Source: Tachypleus tridentatus
Lineage: Eukaryota > Arthropoda > Merostomata > Xiphosura > Limulidae
Length of the DNA: 64,000 nt
Direction: 5' to 3'
NCBI RefSeq assembly: GCF_004210375.1
Contig: NW_027467782.1
Coordinates: 19,695,276-19,759,275 of the forward strand
Positions 46,755 to 57,984 of this stretch are shown here, one piece after another (the first letter of the stretch is position 1; each line of letters starts with the position of its first letter). The notes under the pieces were generated by a model. It worked only from the letters and a program-made list of their open reading frames with translations, was not told the origin of the DNA and ran no database searches. The translations under genes were made by a program, and so were the position numbers.

Positions 46755-47130
46755 TGTACAGATAAACAAGTAAAGCTGTCAACCAGGAATGTACATTGTT
46801 CAGATGTATAGGTAAATTAGTGAACCAGGAATATATGTTGTCCAGAGGTGACTGTGAAGCAGCCATCATGGCACGTATTGTCTTCAGAGGTATCAATAAA
46901 GTAGTGAACCAGGCATGTATATTGTTCAGAGGTATTAGTAAAATACACAACCAGGAATGTACGTTGTTCAGATGTATAGGTAAATTAGTGAACCAGGCAT
47001 GTATGTTGTCCAGAGGTGTCTGTGAAACAGCCATCATGGCACGTATGGTCTTCAGAGGTATCAGTAAAGTAGCCAACCAGACATGTACGTTTTTCAGATG
47101 TATCATCAAAGTAGTATACTAGTCATTATG
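46755..47130. repeat. 42-bp repeat with four-unit higher order
   Basis: Units begin TTGTTCAGATGTATAGGTAA, TTGTCCAGAGGTG, GTCTTCAGAGGTATCA and TTGTTCAGAGGTATTAG, then the same order starts again (168-bp block, about two rounds). As 42 is 14 codons, both strands are open for over 100 codons. This is a repeat artefact. Confidence 0.85.
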
Positions 47131-47286
47131 TTGTACAGATATACGTACGAAAAAAACATTTCTGCTGGTGCCTGGCACACCTTTACTACTTCATATAGCT
47201 GGAAGGTCTTGTCTTAGGTTTCCATGCAGGTTGGCAGAAGTTTATCAACTGTAGTAATGTTGTTAACGGAGTTACAAAATGTTATA

Positions 47287-47515
47287 TAGGGTGTTCAGAA
47301 AGTCACTGTGCAGTTTTGTAATTATATGTCTATTCAGTCTATTTCAAGCCAGCAACTGACAGCAGTGTTTAAAAACAAAATAAGAAGGATCCAAGCCAAC
47401 AGGGGTCACTTTTAATATTGTTTATAATTGTTATTCATATTTACCTCCTGTATTCTATATTGAAACATGTCTGTTAATAAATATACAAGTGCACAGTGAC
47501 TTTCTGAACACCCTG
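47287..47515. mobile_element. Tc1/mariner-type MITE, 229 bp
   Basis: The ends are inverted repeats AGGGTGTTCAGAAAGTCACT plus GTGCA, identical over about 25 bp (first base T on the left, C on the right), flanked by TA on both sides (47285-47286 and 47516-47517). Duplicated TA and this end style fit Tc1/mariner. The interior has no transposase. Confidence 0.88.
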
Positions 47516-47519
47516 TACA

Positions 47520-48225
47520 AATGATCTTTTGATAGTTTATTTATTCTATTTACCTGATGACGATTTAAAACTTTCTCCATTTACAGTGTGTTTCAGTGGC
47601 GAGTTATGATTGTCACAATCTGTATTTTGTTCAAAGCATATATACAATCCAAAATGGTATGCAGTATTTGAAATATATAAAAGCACATTCTGCTGTCATT
47701 CGTAAGTCCAGGATTTGGTAACACACCTTAAAATGTGGCTTATGTTTTGTTGCACTGAACTTCTTCACCCATTTGTATCCATATTTTGAAGACCACAGGA
47801 GATTCAAAACATGTTTGTCCATATTTCAGAACATCATGTTACAAACCATTTGTTGGGTAAGAAAGCAACTGGGTAATGTAAACTAAATGTCATATCTCAC
47901 TGAATATCTAGTGATTACTGTGATCAACAATTTGTTTTGAGATTTCTGAAAAATTTAATATCTCATGTATAGTGAAAGAAATAAATGGCAAGGTTCATAG
48001 ATAATTAAGATTATATTTTAAACTAATTTTTTTAAAAATAAATGATTAAGTTTTAACAAATGAAAAACTTAAATTTAAGTAAAGTGAAAATAAAGTATTT
48101 TTCAAATCTGTGCAACTTTTGTATAGGTAGTCTAATTATTCTAACCATTTCTCATAAGTATGTCAATGTGAAATAAAACCAATAACACAGAGTCAAAAGA
48201 CACACTTCAGTATAAAATAACCACT
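47520..48225. other. Unassigned region
   Basis: A 63-codon minus-strand frame (47631-47822; MDKHVLNLLWSSKYGYKW) has coding-like composition but no recognised family and no clear splice context. Confidence 0.3.
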
Positions 48226-48228
48226 CAC

Positions 48229-48352
48229 TTGTATTCTGGTGTCTTCAGCTGCTAGGAAAGACTTAACTAGCTCTTGAACCAATTCATAAGCAAAGTTTTC
48301 ATCTTCTACACTTAAATAAAAAAATGAAGACTTTTGGTTCTCACTCAATCTC
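48229..48352 (-). CDS. ATR: ATR exon in inverted orientation
   Basis: The minus strand reads RLSENQKSSFFYLSVEDEN, FAYELVQELVKSFLAAEDT and RIQ, then donor GTGAGT. Human ATR has VEDSSFAYGLLMELTRAYL then YADNSRAQ immediately before DSAAYAIQELL. The next ATR residues here (DCASYALQETL) start the exon at 54226, which is on the plus strand. The phases match (phase 0 on both sides). The acceptor is uncertain: AG at 48353-48354 fits the frame, and an AG at about 48363 has the better pyrimidine tract but gives an in-frame stop. No other ATR exon is visible on the minus strand. Confidence 0.8.
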
Positions 48353-48447
48353 CTCATTTATAATCTAAAAACAAAACAAAAGAAGATAAACATTTATTTA
48401 AGTTTCAACTCAAACTTCTCTACTTCAAAATAATCTGTATTCCTATA

Positions 48448-48619
48448 TGTATTCTTGAGACAGCTAATATGGATATTAGAACTTTAATTAACATAAAGCA
48501 CAGAAAAATATTTTGATCTTCTCATGTAATATTCAGGTTAACAAAGAGAGAGTTTGCAACTGACTCTGCTTTATGTTAATTAAAGTTCTAATATCCATAC
48601 CAGCTGTCTTCAGAATACA
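48448..48619. repeat. Long inverted repeat (53-bp arms, 66-bp spacer)
   Basis: The left arm (48448-48500: TGTATTCTTGAGACAGCTAA then TATGGATATTAGAACTTTAA) is mirrored at 48567-48619 with only a few mismatches. It would form a stable hairpin or cruciform. It lies about 100 bp from the inverted ATR exon. It could be a foldback MITE or be tied to the rearrangement. Confidence 0.9.
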
Positions 48620-48624
48620 TTTTT

Positions 48625-51330
48625 ACTTGAAGTGTGTTTCTCATCTTCACGAACGTATTCCTATATATTACAAATAACTTATGAACTGTTGTTTAGAGAT
48701 GCACATAAATTATTCATGCAAGTTAATGTAAATGTATAAAAAAAAAAAAAAAATGAAGGGCTTTCCAACATCTTTTCTAAAACTTGTCATTTACTAGGAT
48801 CTATATTACTGATTTTAACAGATACACGAACTCCAATAAACTAAGTTTATTATATTTTGTTACAAAATAATTGCACTGAATACAATAAATAAACTGCAGT
48901 GAGTCCAATACAGCTAAAAAACAATAGAAACAGGTTACTGAATAAGTACTACTGAATTCTTCAGTCTTCATGTTCCCTTAATTATACTTTTTCAATTTCA
49001 GTGCAATAACAAGTGATATGAGCCTTGCATCTTTTCCCTAAATACTGTTCTTTACCTGCAGTTTGCAACAAAATCAACTTGTATTTATTGAACACATTAC
49101 TTCAACTTGCCAAAAGGATTGCTTTTAAACCTGACTGACTGCTTAAACATAAAATACATCACCATGCAAAATAATTCAGTAAAGTAGATTCAGTCATATT
49201 GTCATGAAAAACTTCCTTCACATTATTATGTACATAACCACTATTTTAGACTTTGTGATGTTTCTATATAATTGTATTTCATGACTGTTAAGCACTTTCT
49301 CATTTTATTATGGCAATTCCACCTAACAAAGAAATGGAAACTTTGTTAATCAAAACAACTTTGATATTTCTACATTGTGTTCAGTTGGTTGGTGTTTATT
49401 GTCACAAACCAACTAGACTATCTACACCAAACAAGCAGTAAAATAGGAAAAAGGAATGTCTTATAAAAGGCAAAAAAATAAATTAAATTAAAACAAAACA
49501 ATGTCCAACATTTGGATAAAAGATCTAAATAGAATTAAAAAGGCAAATGGCCCATAAAAAGTTAAAGACATGAGGAAGTCGGACAGTGTTACCATTTCCA
49601 ATGTCAAGGGTAAACCCATACTTAAGGCATATCAAAAATGGTGCCATCACTTATGATTGTAATGATGGCATGACAGTAAAACATGGTTTATTATGACTTG
49701 AGTGTTACAAAGGCCACAAATTGGTGGCTCAGTCGCAGATGAAAGAAAATAATGAGATAAAAAGCTTTAAAATTGAGTGAAACCAGGGAGAAGAGACCTC
49801 AGTGTTGTCTTTACAAATCCACTACTATCACTAGTCAGTAGGAACATTAAGATTGTTCAGGACATAGAATTTTGTGTGGAATCAGCAGATCAGTTTTCTG
49901 GGAGGGCAAAAAATATAGAAATGTCACTTTTGTTTCTAAGTGAAATGTATTTAGAGAAGAGAAAATACTTCTAAAAGTGAAGGAATTTCTTCACTGAAAC
50001 AGTGTTAAGCTACATCTGCATAATTTTAGGACTAACAGGTTTCACTTTTATAAGCTCATTCATTACTTACAAATAGACTTAATGTGTTGAAATAAAATTC
50101 TTTGTAGACTGAGAATGTTTGTATCCTGAGTTCTGAAGCACCCATTGATAAAGTTGCAATATTGCTTTGGAGTTTTCATTATTGTGAGTGAAAGACCTGT
50201 TGAGCTTCATGTATTTGTAGATAGTGAAAAATATTAGACACACTCGAGATTATAGGGTTGTTAATAAAGTGCCAATATCTAAAGTTTCTAACAAGAAGTA
50301 ATTATTCTTGAGGAGAACTTTTGGTGTACACATAATTCAAGAACTGTACTGTATAACGAATCTATGTTGATTGTATATGTGACTTTTTTTTAACACAGGC
50401 TTAGTCTCTGGGACTGGCTTTATAATCATTTTGTGTTTGATACAATTTTCAAGCTATTACTTTTAAATTAATAAATATATCTTGATGGAACTTGGTATAT
50501 TATCAATAAATATTACAAGATTTGTTATGCAAAATATTGTGTTTTTTTTTATGAAGTCGTAAGCTTTTCTTTTGCCTTTTTTTCTTTTTTGCATGTTTCT
50601 TATCATTTTGAGATGAAAAATACTTTCATGCATCAGAAAATTTTCAAATTTCACATACAAAATATAACATTCAAAAACTTATCAAATGTTTATTAAGGAA
50701 AAACATTATGTTTTGCCCTTTATTTTTTACTAATGAATCTCTGTAGGTTTGGTTGATTTTACTGATTTTGTAACCAAAAAACAAAATATGTGTGTGTGTG
50801 TGTATATGTATAAATTTTGCCCTTTTCATTCTGGGATGACAACAGAGTATAACATGAAAACACAAATGTTTAGACTAAATAGCTTAAATCTTATAACATT
50901 ATACATTCATATATATTTATTATTTTTATTATAACAACCTTTCATCCATGCATGCCTAACAATACAGAAGCTACAGAGAAGCAGTGCACATGTGTCATAT
51001 TACTGTATTAAGTTATATGGAACTAATTTTTACTATCCACAGAGTGACCTGTTTTGACTGTGTTGTAGTGGAAAAGGATTGTGCAAAATACAGTCACATT
51101 TCAATTATTATACATTATATATGTATTTACAATACTGTTATTTACAGGTAACAAATATACAGTTTAAATAAACAAAATAGTCATAAGTTACAATATCAGT
51201 ACTGTAGAATTCCACTATAATTTATCAAGCTTAGTAAGTAAGCTGTATTTAGGTCTAAAAAAATATGAAATTCCAACATAATGATTATCTTTTCTCACAT
51301 ATGTGAACTTTACACATGCTACAAACCTTC
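48625..51330. other. Non-coding DNA; one possible dispersed repeat
   Basis: No exon found. 49380-49960 contains sequence of repeat-like style (TTTATTGTCACAAACCAACT, GGTGGCTCAGTCGCAGATGA) but has no second copy in the window. A TG microsatellite lies at 50788-50805. Confidence 0.35.
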
Positions 51331-53330
51331 TGCTCCCCACTTTTGGAATTGTAGGATTTCAATGCGTTTCTCATCCGAATCGTCGTGTGACATACTCATT
51401 TGACATATGTGGTTCCTTCTACACTCCTCTACTGAACTATCACTTCTCATTTGACAGTGCTTAGGTTTGGAAGAGCTTTTTCTTTTTTAAGGTTGTATTT
51501 ACTGCTCACAAGGTTCTATCACTTTTGGGGATATGGCATTATTGTTAGCAGCTCGAGATGGTGATTCCTCCTTTTCTTCCATTTTCCATCTTTCCCCTTG
51601 ACTTTATCCGTGTAGGCTTCTGTGCTCAGTGAGAGCTCTTTGTTGACATACTGCTTCCTACCAGGATACGTTTTCTTTATCCTCTGGCAATCCTCCTCTG
51701 TTCATGATCTTTTACCTACTTTTTTTGCCAGTTAGGTCCATCTTTTGTTTCAGTTGGTCTATTTCTCTTGGAATTTGTTCTAGGTATACTCCTATCAGAT
51801 CTGACAATTTCACTTTTCCCTTGCTTGCCTTTGTCATCCATTCTAAGTCTTCCATTATATTGCAGTTTCCTCTTTGTTTGGGGTGTTATCTTCCACCTGT
51901 AGCCATTCTTCATAATTCTGTGTGACTGACTGTTAAGTTTCTATTTATACTTTCCTTTTCTTTTCACAGGTCTTCTTTTCATTCATCATTATTTTGATTC
52001 TGTTCTGTGGTCAGACACCAGGATTTTTTTAAACTTTAAATCCACACTGTACTTCCATGATGTGTTCAATTTATCTTCCATGGCTTCACACATTCACCAT
52101 TGAGATGGGGTGTTCCACAAAATCACATATAGGTTCATGATTTTCATGATATTTTGTGTTTCATAACCAAGCCCATCCCAGACTGTATCACCCTTGGACT
52201 GAATGGGAAAACAGAAGGGGTTTGTTGTTCATCCCAATCATTCCTAGAATTAATAACTCAGTATGGTCTGATTTTTCAAAATAAGATTTTGTGGTTATGT
52301 GGTGATACTGCTTTGGATTTCACCACCACATTGTCACCTTCCTTGCTTCAAGTGGAGTATGGGCATCCTTACAACTCCAGTTCCAAATTGCTGAGGTGGT
52401 TGACCCTGAAGGCACCCAGCTGAATGAGTTACTCACAATAACCAATAAATTACAGAATAGGGTGGTGGTATTTTATGGGTGTAGATGATGTGATATTATT
52501 CTCTTTATGATAACCATTGACAACAGAATGAGACATCAAGATGTAATTCATCCCTTTTATTGGAAACTGTCATCCTACTCTGAACTAAATGTTGTTACAC
52601 TATAAGAAGGTTTTGAATTTAGAGTGAACTCATTTACTTAAGTTCTCACACATATTTCAAGTTAACTATCTTCCTAACTCAATTTCCTCCATCTTGGCTG
52701 TGGGTCACAGTAATGATTTGTGAAATTGTTCTGGTTCTGTCATTGGCTATCTCTTGTTTCTTGTTTTCTCATCTTAATATTAGGGGTATGATATTGTCTA
52801 TGGATGGTCCTGGCCCATTTCACAGTTATGGGAGTTGATTACATGCAACAGACATTCTGTTGATACCAATTCAATAGCTCAGATCTAATCCTAGTGTCAT
52901 ACCCAGGAATTAGAGTGGGTTTCAATTCCCCATTTCATGGGATTGAGGTAAAGAGGGTATGCTCTTTATTCTACACTCACATGGATGTTGGTATCTCATG
53001 GGCATGTTTTGAAAGTAGTTGATTTACTATGTGTAGTCCATTGCATCAAGCTGCTGTACACCTAGGGTGTTTCTTTTGTTTACCTGCCTTTCCTATTTTG
53101 AGATTGAGTTACAGTATTGGTTATGACCACTTTCTTGCCACATTCTCTCTCACTCTGATGTACTCCTCTCATTTTTTTTCCCTTATATTTCACACGTTTC
53201 ATAATCGGATGAAGAGTATCCCTGGCTCAGAAATGGTCCACTTCCCCTTTCTATGATCTTCAGATCTGATTCTTTCATTTCCAAGATATCCTTCAGATAA
53301 TTTTAAAATATTCTTTTGTCATATCCTCAC
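51330..53330. other. Unclassified block, probable decayed element
   Basis: About 2 kb that is less AT-rich than its surroundings and has many interrupted coding-like runs on both strands (plus: LRLSYSIGYDHFLATFSL near 53100; minus: RSIPRTNSKRNRPTETKD near 51750). Composition and sharp edges suggest an old inserted element, but no diagnostic domain or terminal repeat was found. I cannot name the family. Confidence 0.35.
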
Positions 53331-53599
53331 ACTGGTCCCTCCTTGTTATCAATGTAAGATTCTAGCTAATATTGTGAGAGTAGATAATTACAATATCAGA
53401 AGTCTTAATTTTCCCTATACTGAAAATGTATTTTCAATGTACTTGTCATCTCTCACAAGATTAACTGTTCTTATTTAGTGTTGCCCTTTGTATGTGAACT
53501 TTTTCTTTATGCATACTACAAGTCTTCCACTCCCCTTGAATTGGGATTTGTTTATCAAGGAAATCATCATCCATTATCCTCTCATATTCCTGTTAATAC

Positions 53600-54090
53600 T
53601 TTAGGTCTTTTACAGTAAACACAGTCACATGATACCTTATATCTTTCACAGTAAACACAGTCACACGTGATACCTTATATCTTTCACATTAAACACAGTC
53701 ACGCATAATACCTTATATCTTTCACAGTAAACACAGTTGCACATGATACCTTATATCTTTCACAGTGAACACAGTCACAACGTGATACTTTATATCTTTC
53801 TTCTATATCTTTCACACTAAACACAGTCACACGTGATAGCTTATATCTTTCACATTAAACACAGTCACACATAATACCTTATATCTTTCACAGTAAGCAC
53901 AGTCACATGTGATACCTTATATCTTTCACATTAAACACAGTCTTGCATAATACGTTATATCTTTCACATTAAACACAGTCACACATAATACCTTGTATCT
54001 TTCACAGTAAACACAGTTGCACATGATACCTTATATCTTTCACAGTAAACACAGTGACACGTTATACCTTATATCTTTCACAGTAAACAT
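53600..54090. repeat. 38-bp tandem repeat, about 13 units
   Basis: The unit is CTTATATCTTTCACAGTAAA followed by CACAGTCACACATGATAC. It ends about 135 bp before the ATR exon acceptor at 54225, so it lies in the ATR intron. Confidence 0.9.
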
Positions 54091-54225
54091 ATTGTATTGT
54101 GTGTATTTATTGTTATTTTTATTTCTCCACTTCCTAACGTTTTTCTTTCTTTCTGGAACTGAAGTTTTTCATGCTGTGTTTATGACTGTTTTCTTATGTA
54201 AAGTACACATTTTTCTTTTTTGTAG

Positions 54226-54374
54226 GACTGTGCATCTTATGCACTGCAGGAAACCTTACAGATATATACTTGTCAAAGTGGAGAGTTGTCACAAATTGTG
54301 AGACCAAGTGGTAGTCTTTGGAACAGGTTTTCAGAAGAGGTTCAAGAAATTTTGGTACCTTTGCAGCACTCTAG
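54226..54374 (+). CDS. ATR: ATR exon (C-terminal HEAT region)
   Basis: ATR is the large PI3K-like protein kinase that, with ATRIP, senses RPA-coated single-stranded DNA and activates CHK1 in the nucleus. The acceptor is TTTTTGTAG, the donor GTATGT, length 149 nt. It reads DCASYALQETLQIYTC, then LWNRFSEEVQEILVPLQHS. Human ATR has DSAAYAIQELLSIYDC, then LWRRFPEHVREILEPHLNT. The frame is intact. This is the first of six plus-strand exons in the correct order (54226, 54665, 55450, 57777, 62394, 63293). The preceding exon is found only at 48229-48352 on the other strand. Confidence 0.9.
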
Positions 54375-54664
54375 GTATGTATTTTATTTTTATTATAATG
54401 AAATTTAGACAGTAATTTTCAGTTATTTTCTTTCTTATCAATTATTTTTCTAACATTGTTCATTGTGTTATGTTTTTCTTTTATCTTTACTGTGTTATAA
54501 AACATTACAATTCAACAGTATTTTAGCATAGTTTAAACATTAAAAACTCAATTTTTTTTTAATATTTCACATAAACTGAAAAGTTATTTGAATATTGAAG
54601 TTGTTCTGCTTTTTTAATAAAAGTTAAAAAAAAGTTCATCAGGTTTTCTGTTATTATTTGATAG

Positions 54665-54778
54665 GTACATTATGTCTAGTAACAAGAGGACTTCCTTTCC
54701 ATGCCCAATATATGGGAGCAAACTAGGAAGCACTTTTAAAGATTGGGCCTGTAATTGGGCATCTTGTCTTCTCAGAAG
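54665..54778 (+). CDS. ATR: ATR exon, one base short
   Basis: It follows in phase from 54374 (Arg codon split AG|G) and reads RYIMSSNKRTSFPCPIYG, then SKLGSTFKDWACNWASCLL. Human has RYKSSQKSTDW..., KPIYLSKLGSNFAEWSASW, AGYL. The donor is GTAAGA. The exon end (CTCAGAAG) leaves phase 2, while the next exon needs phase 0. One A more (a Lys codon, as in human LITK) would restore it, so one base is missing in the AGAAG run or the copy is frameshifted. Confidence 0.85.
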
Positions 54779-55449
54779 GTAAGAAGCACTTTTCTGTGAT
54801 AAAAGAAATGAGATAATTAGGTTGCTAATCAATATTATTGTTATAGGTGATTATTATATTAATTAAAACCATGACAAAATTTGAACTAGAGATCAGACTG
54901 TGTAGATAAAAGTATTACTGAAACAGAAGCACCTCACAGTTCAGCTAAACATATCTGTTCACACAGTTCTTGTAAGTTTGAGTTTCATTTCCTTTTCTAA
55001 TTCAGGAGAATGTTAATTTCAACTATTAAGTAACGTGCACACAGTTCTGTAACATTTGTCACAGTTTTAGCCCATTAGGAGCACATTATTGAAACTTACT
55101 CTACAAATATGTTTAGAACATAAAGGTGGTATACACTTTTAGAATTTCTTTTTTTTGGGGGGGGGTAGACTACTGTAGTATCAAAGACAAGTACTAGATT
55201 ATAATCACCACATTACACTTAAAATTCTCTCATTTTGTCTTTGTATATGTTAATTTTCTGTTTTTAATGGAAAGAAAAGAAATAATGCAGAATAGTTTTT
55301 TATAAAACTGCTTTTGAGAACAGATTATGCCATAGAGAAAACAACCAAAATCATTTCAATTTAAAACTAACTTTTCCATGCTCATTAGCATGTTTTAAAT
55401 GCCCTTAATTTTATAAAATTTATATGGTTTTGTGTATTTAATTTCTCAG

Positions 55450-55587
55450 ATAAAGCGAGAGAATACAGCTAGAGTTTTTCAGTCATGCTTCATGATTGTC
55501 AAAAACGATGTGAAGACAGCAGTTTTTCTTCTTCCTCACATCATGGTTAATGTTTTACAAGATGCAAGCAATGAAGAAAAGGAAGAT
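55450..55587 (+). CDS. ATR: ATR exon
   Basis: 138 nt, acceptor AATTTCTCAG, donor GTTTGT. It reads IKRENTARVFQSCFMIVKND, then VKTAVFLLPHIMVNVLQD, ending NEEKED. Human has VRHDLASKIFTCCSIMMKHD, then FKVTIYLLPHILVYVLLG. It joins in phase to IYREIMAVL at 57777 (human VYAEIMAVL). No internal damage is visible. Confidence 0.88.
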
Positions 55588-55589
55588 GT

Positions 55590-57770
55590 TTGTTTTAAGA
55601 AATAATATAAAGTATAAAAGTAAATGTACATAATTCTTTATATGACATTTTCTTTTTTCAGAAGTAAAGAATGTAATACAACTGATAGGCTGTGAGATTT
55701 TAAAGACAGAGCTTAGCATTGATAGCCATTTGACAGACTTCTGCATCTTCTCTTATCAGATTGGCCAATCATTAATTTTGTTTAGATCTGGTAATAAAAT
55801 GTTTTAAGGGTAAGAAAGCAGGGAACAGAAAGAAAATACCAGTACCAGTACATCTGCTTTGATGTTTACAGTAAATAGAAAAGATTCTGAATTGGTTAAT
55901 TATCCATCAGTCAGCCAAAGGTATTCTGACTTTTGGGACATTTTACTTAACTTTAGTCTTTCAGTCGTTTTTCAGGATGTGAATTCTATTGTGAGAAACT
56001 ATTTTCAAAATAATATTAAAAGTACTTCCTTTTATCAAAAAATTTTCTTTCTTTCTTATTGTTGATTACAAATCCTAGTTCCATCTTACATATCTAGTCA
56101 ATTTCAACTTGATTGAAAGTAACATTATTTCTTTTGACAGTTTATTTTGCCAGTTACAACTGTCACTGCCAGAAACAAAGATAAAACTGTCAAAAAATGT
56201 ACGAGTGACCTATGGTCAGATCTTTGAAATTGAGATCAACGTTACTTTTGTCAGTCTAATTAACAATATTTTTGCTAAGAGTATTCTTGGACAGCATGAA
56301 TTTATATCTAATAATGTTTTTTTTTAATAGATATTAAATTATTTATGTGTATCTTATGAGTGCTATAAACTTAACAGTAACATTCAAGAAGAAATAGTTT
56401 GAATTATTAGAATAACTTGTTTTTATTTACCGTACATGTTTACTTAGCTTATGTGCACTGAAGTCTTGTCATAACTTTCAACAAATATAATGTAATATGA
56501 TAAACATGAATGTTAAAATAAACTATAATCCACTTTTGCATGTTACACCAAATGTTATAGCATTAAAAATACCAGCTGAACAGTGATTTTGATTTATATA
56601 ATTATATAAGACAACATTGTTTGTTTTTTGAATGCTGTGCAGTGTAAGACTACAGTGTTACTGCAATAGTAAATGATGCACAGGCAGATAGGTTTAAAAA
56701 AACTGCATCTAGGTTGAGTCAGGTGTCTAAAGCTCTGTTTGGTTGGTTAAACTTGCTCTTAGACTGTGTCAAATGTCTGTAGTTTTTACTTTGGCACTGT
56801 AAGTATACAGACTGCTAAAATAGAGACTATACGAGGATAGCTTGTATTTCACACACCTACTAAGGTGCATTATGCTCACATATAGCAGGAAATGACTTAC
56901 TTCTTATTGTGCCAAGAACATACCAAGTGGACCAACAATATAAGAATAGTAATTTTACAAGTGAGCTATGTCTCACCCTGCTACCACATAACAGCTATGT
57001 GCTTATTTGATGAGTATCTGAGAGTCAGGTTAAATACCATATTCATATGGAGACATTGTACATATGATGGTGATTCAAGTTGGTGTTGACAGCAATGAAC
57101 ATTGGAAGACTTTGTTTTACGATCTTCTGATTGGACTACTAATGCCTTAAATTCTATTATCCTGTGTTCTGTCACATAATGAATTATGATTTTCATTCTA
57201 ACTGTGTAGAAGTAATCAGTACATCGTCTTCAAAAAGAGGGGACTGAGTGAAGTGTGTCACCAGTCTTCATATCCATTGTTCATGCATGAGATACTCTTG
57301 TGAGCTTCATCACATCCTATGAAATAATTCAGAATACTGAAAATGACCTGAAGGTATTTGTTTTTATGGAGTTATTACTGATGCCTTAGAACTTAATGAA
57401 CATTCTTATTTCGAGTATACAGCATCAGTGCTGTACTGCCTTTGTTGTTCATGGTGGTTGTCCTACATATTAAGATGAAATCCCCAGAATTGTGGAGGTG
57501 TAAAGATGACTGTTTTATACCAAAGTGAACTGAAAATGTGAGCTGAATAATGTGTTCACAGCAGTTTTTGCATTATCATAGATATTATAAATTACAAGAA
57601 TCTATGAAATATTTTGCTGCATATTTTAGTAGTAGAATTTTTAAAAGCAAAATGGAATGTGAAATAATTTTTTTAACGTTGATAATCAAGGTAGATTTTA
57701 ATCTCACTAAAATTTAGAATTAATATGTGTTATTATAAAAAGAAAAGCAAAACTTTTTATGTATTTGGGT
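55590..57770. other. ATR intron
   Basis: About 2.2 kb. A TTTTTTCAG acceptor-like site near 55655 with a 48-codon open frame (EVKNVIQLIGCEIL) looked like an extra exon, but it would break the ATR alignment. Otherwise only short frames without motifs. Confidence 0.5.
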
Positions 57771-57776
57771 TTATAG

Positions 57777-57984
57777 ATCTACAGAGAGATTATGGCTGTT
57801 CTAAGCCATGTTGACCAAGCTGAACAGAGCAAATTGAAGTTTCATGAGAAGACTGACCTTTGCCACTTGAGTGCCCAGAGTGTGTTTTCAATATTGGATT
57901 GTTTAACGGTTTGGTGTCATCAGTATTTTGTGATGTTGAGATCTAGTAACCAGAATAACTCCAAGCCTGCAAATAAAGGGAAAG
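57777..57984 (+). CDS. ATR: ATR exon
   Basis: 208 nt, acceptor TTTATAG, donor G|GTTGTT, ending in phase 1. It reads IYREIMAVLSHVDQAEQ, DLCHLSAQSVFSILDCLTVW, then NQNNSKPANKGK, and V is completed by the next exon. Human has VYAEIMAVLKHDDQHTINTQ, then DLCQLSTQTVFSMLDHLTQW and NRNKVD. The frame is intact across the exon. Confidence 0.9.

Noticed and set aside
46705-47122. Overlapping opposite genes of 134 and 108 codons
   Set aside because: Product of a 42-bp repeat. No start context, no family.
47631-47822. 63-codon minus-strand frame as an ATR exon
   Set aside because: It lies where the exon after the flipped ATR exon would be, but its residues do not match any ATR segment.
55655-55800. Extra ATR exon (EVKNVIQLIGCEIL)
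   Set aside because: It has an acceptor-like site, but including it would break the direct match of NEEKED to IYREIMAVL with the human protein.
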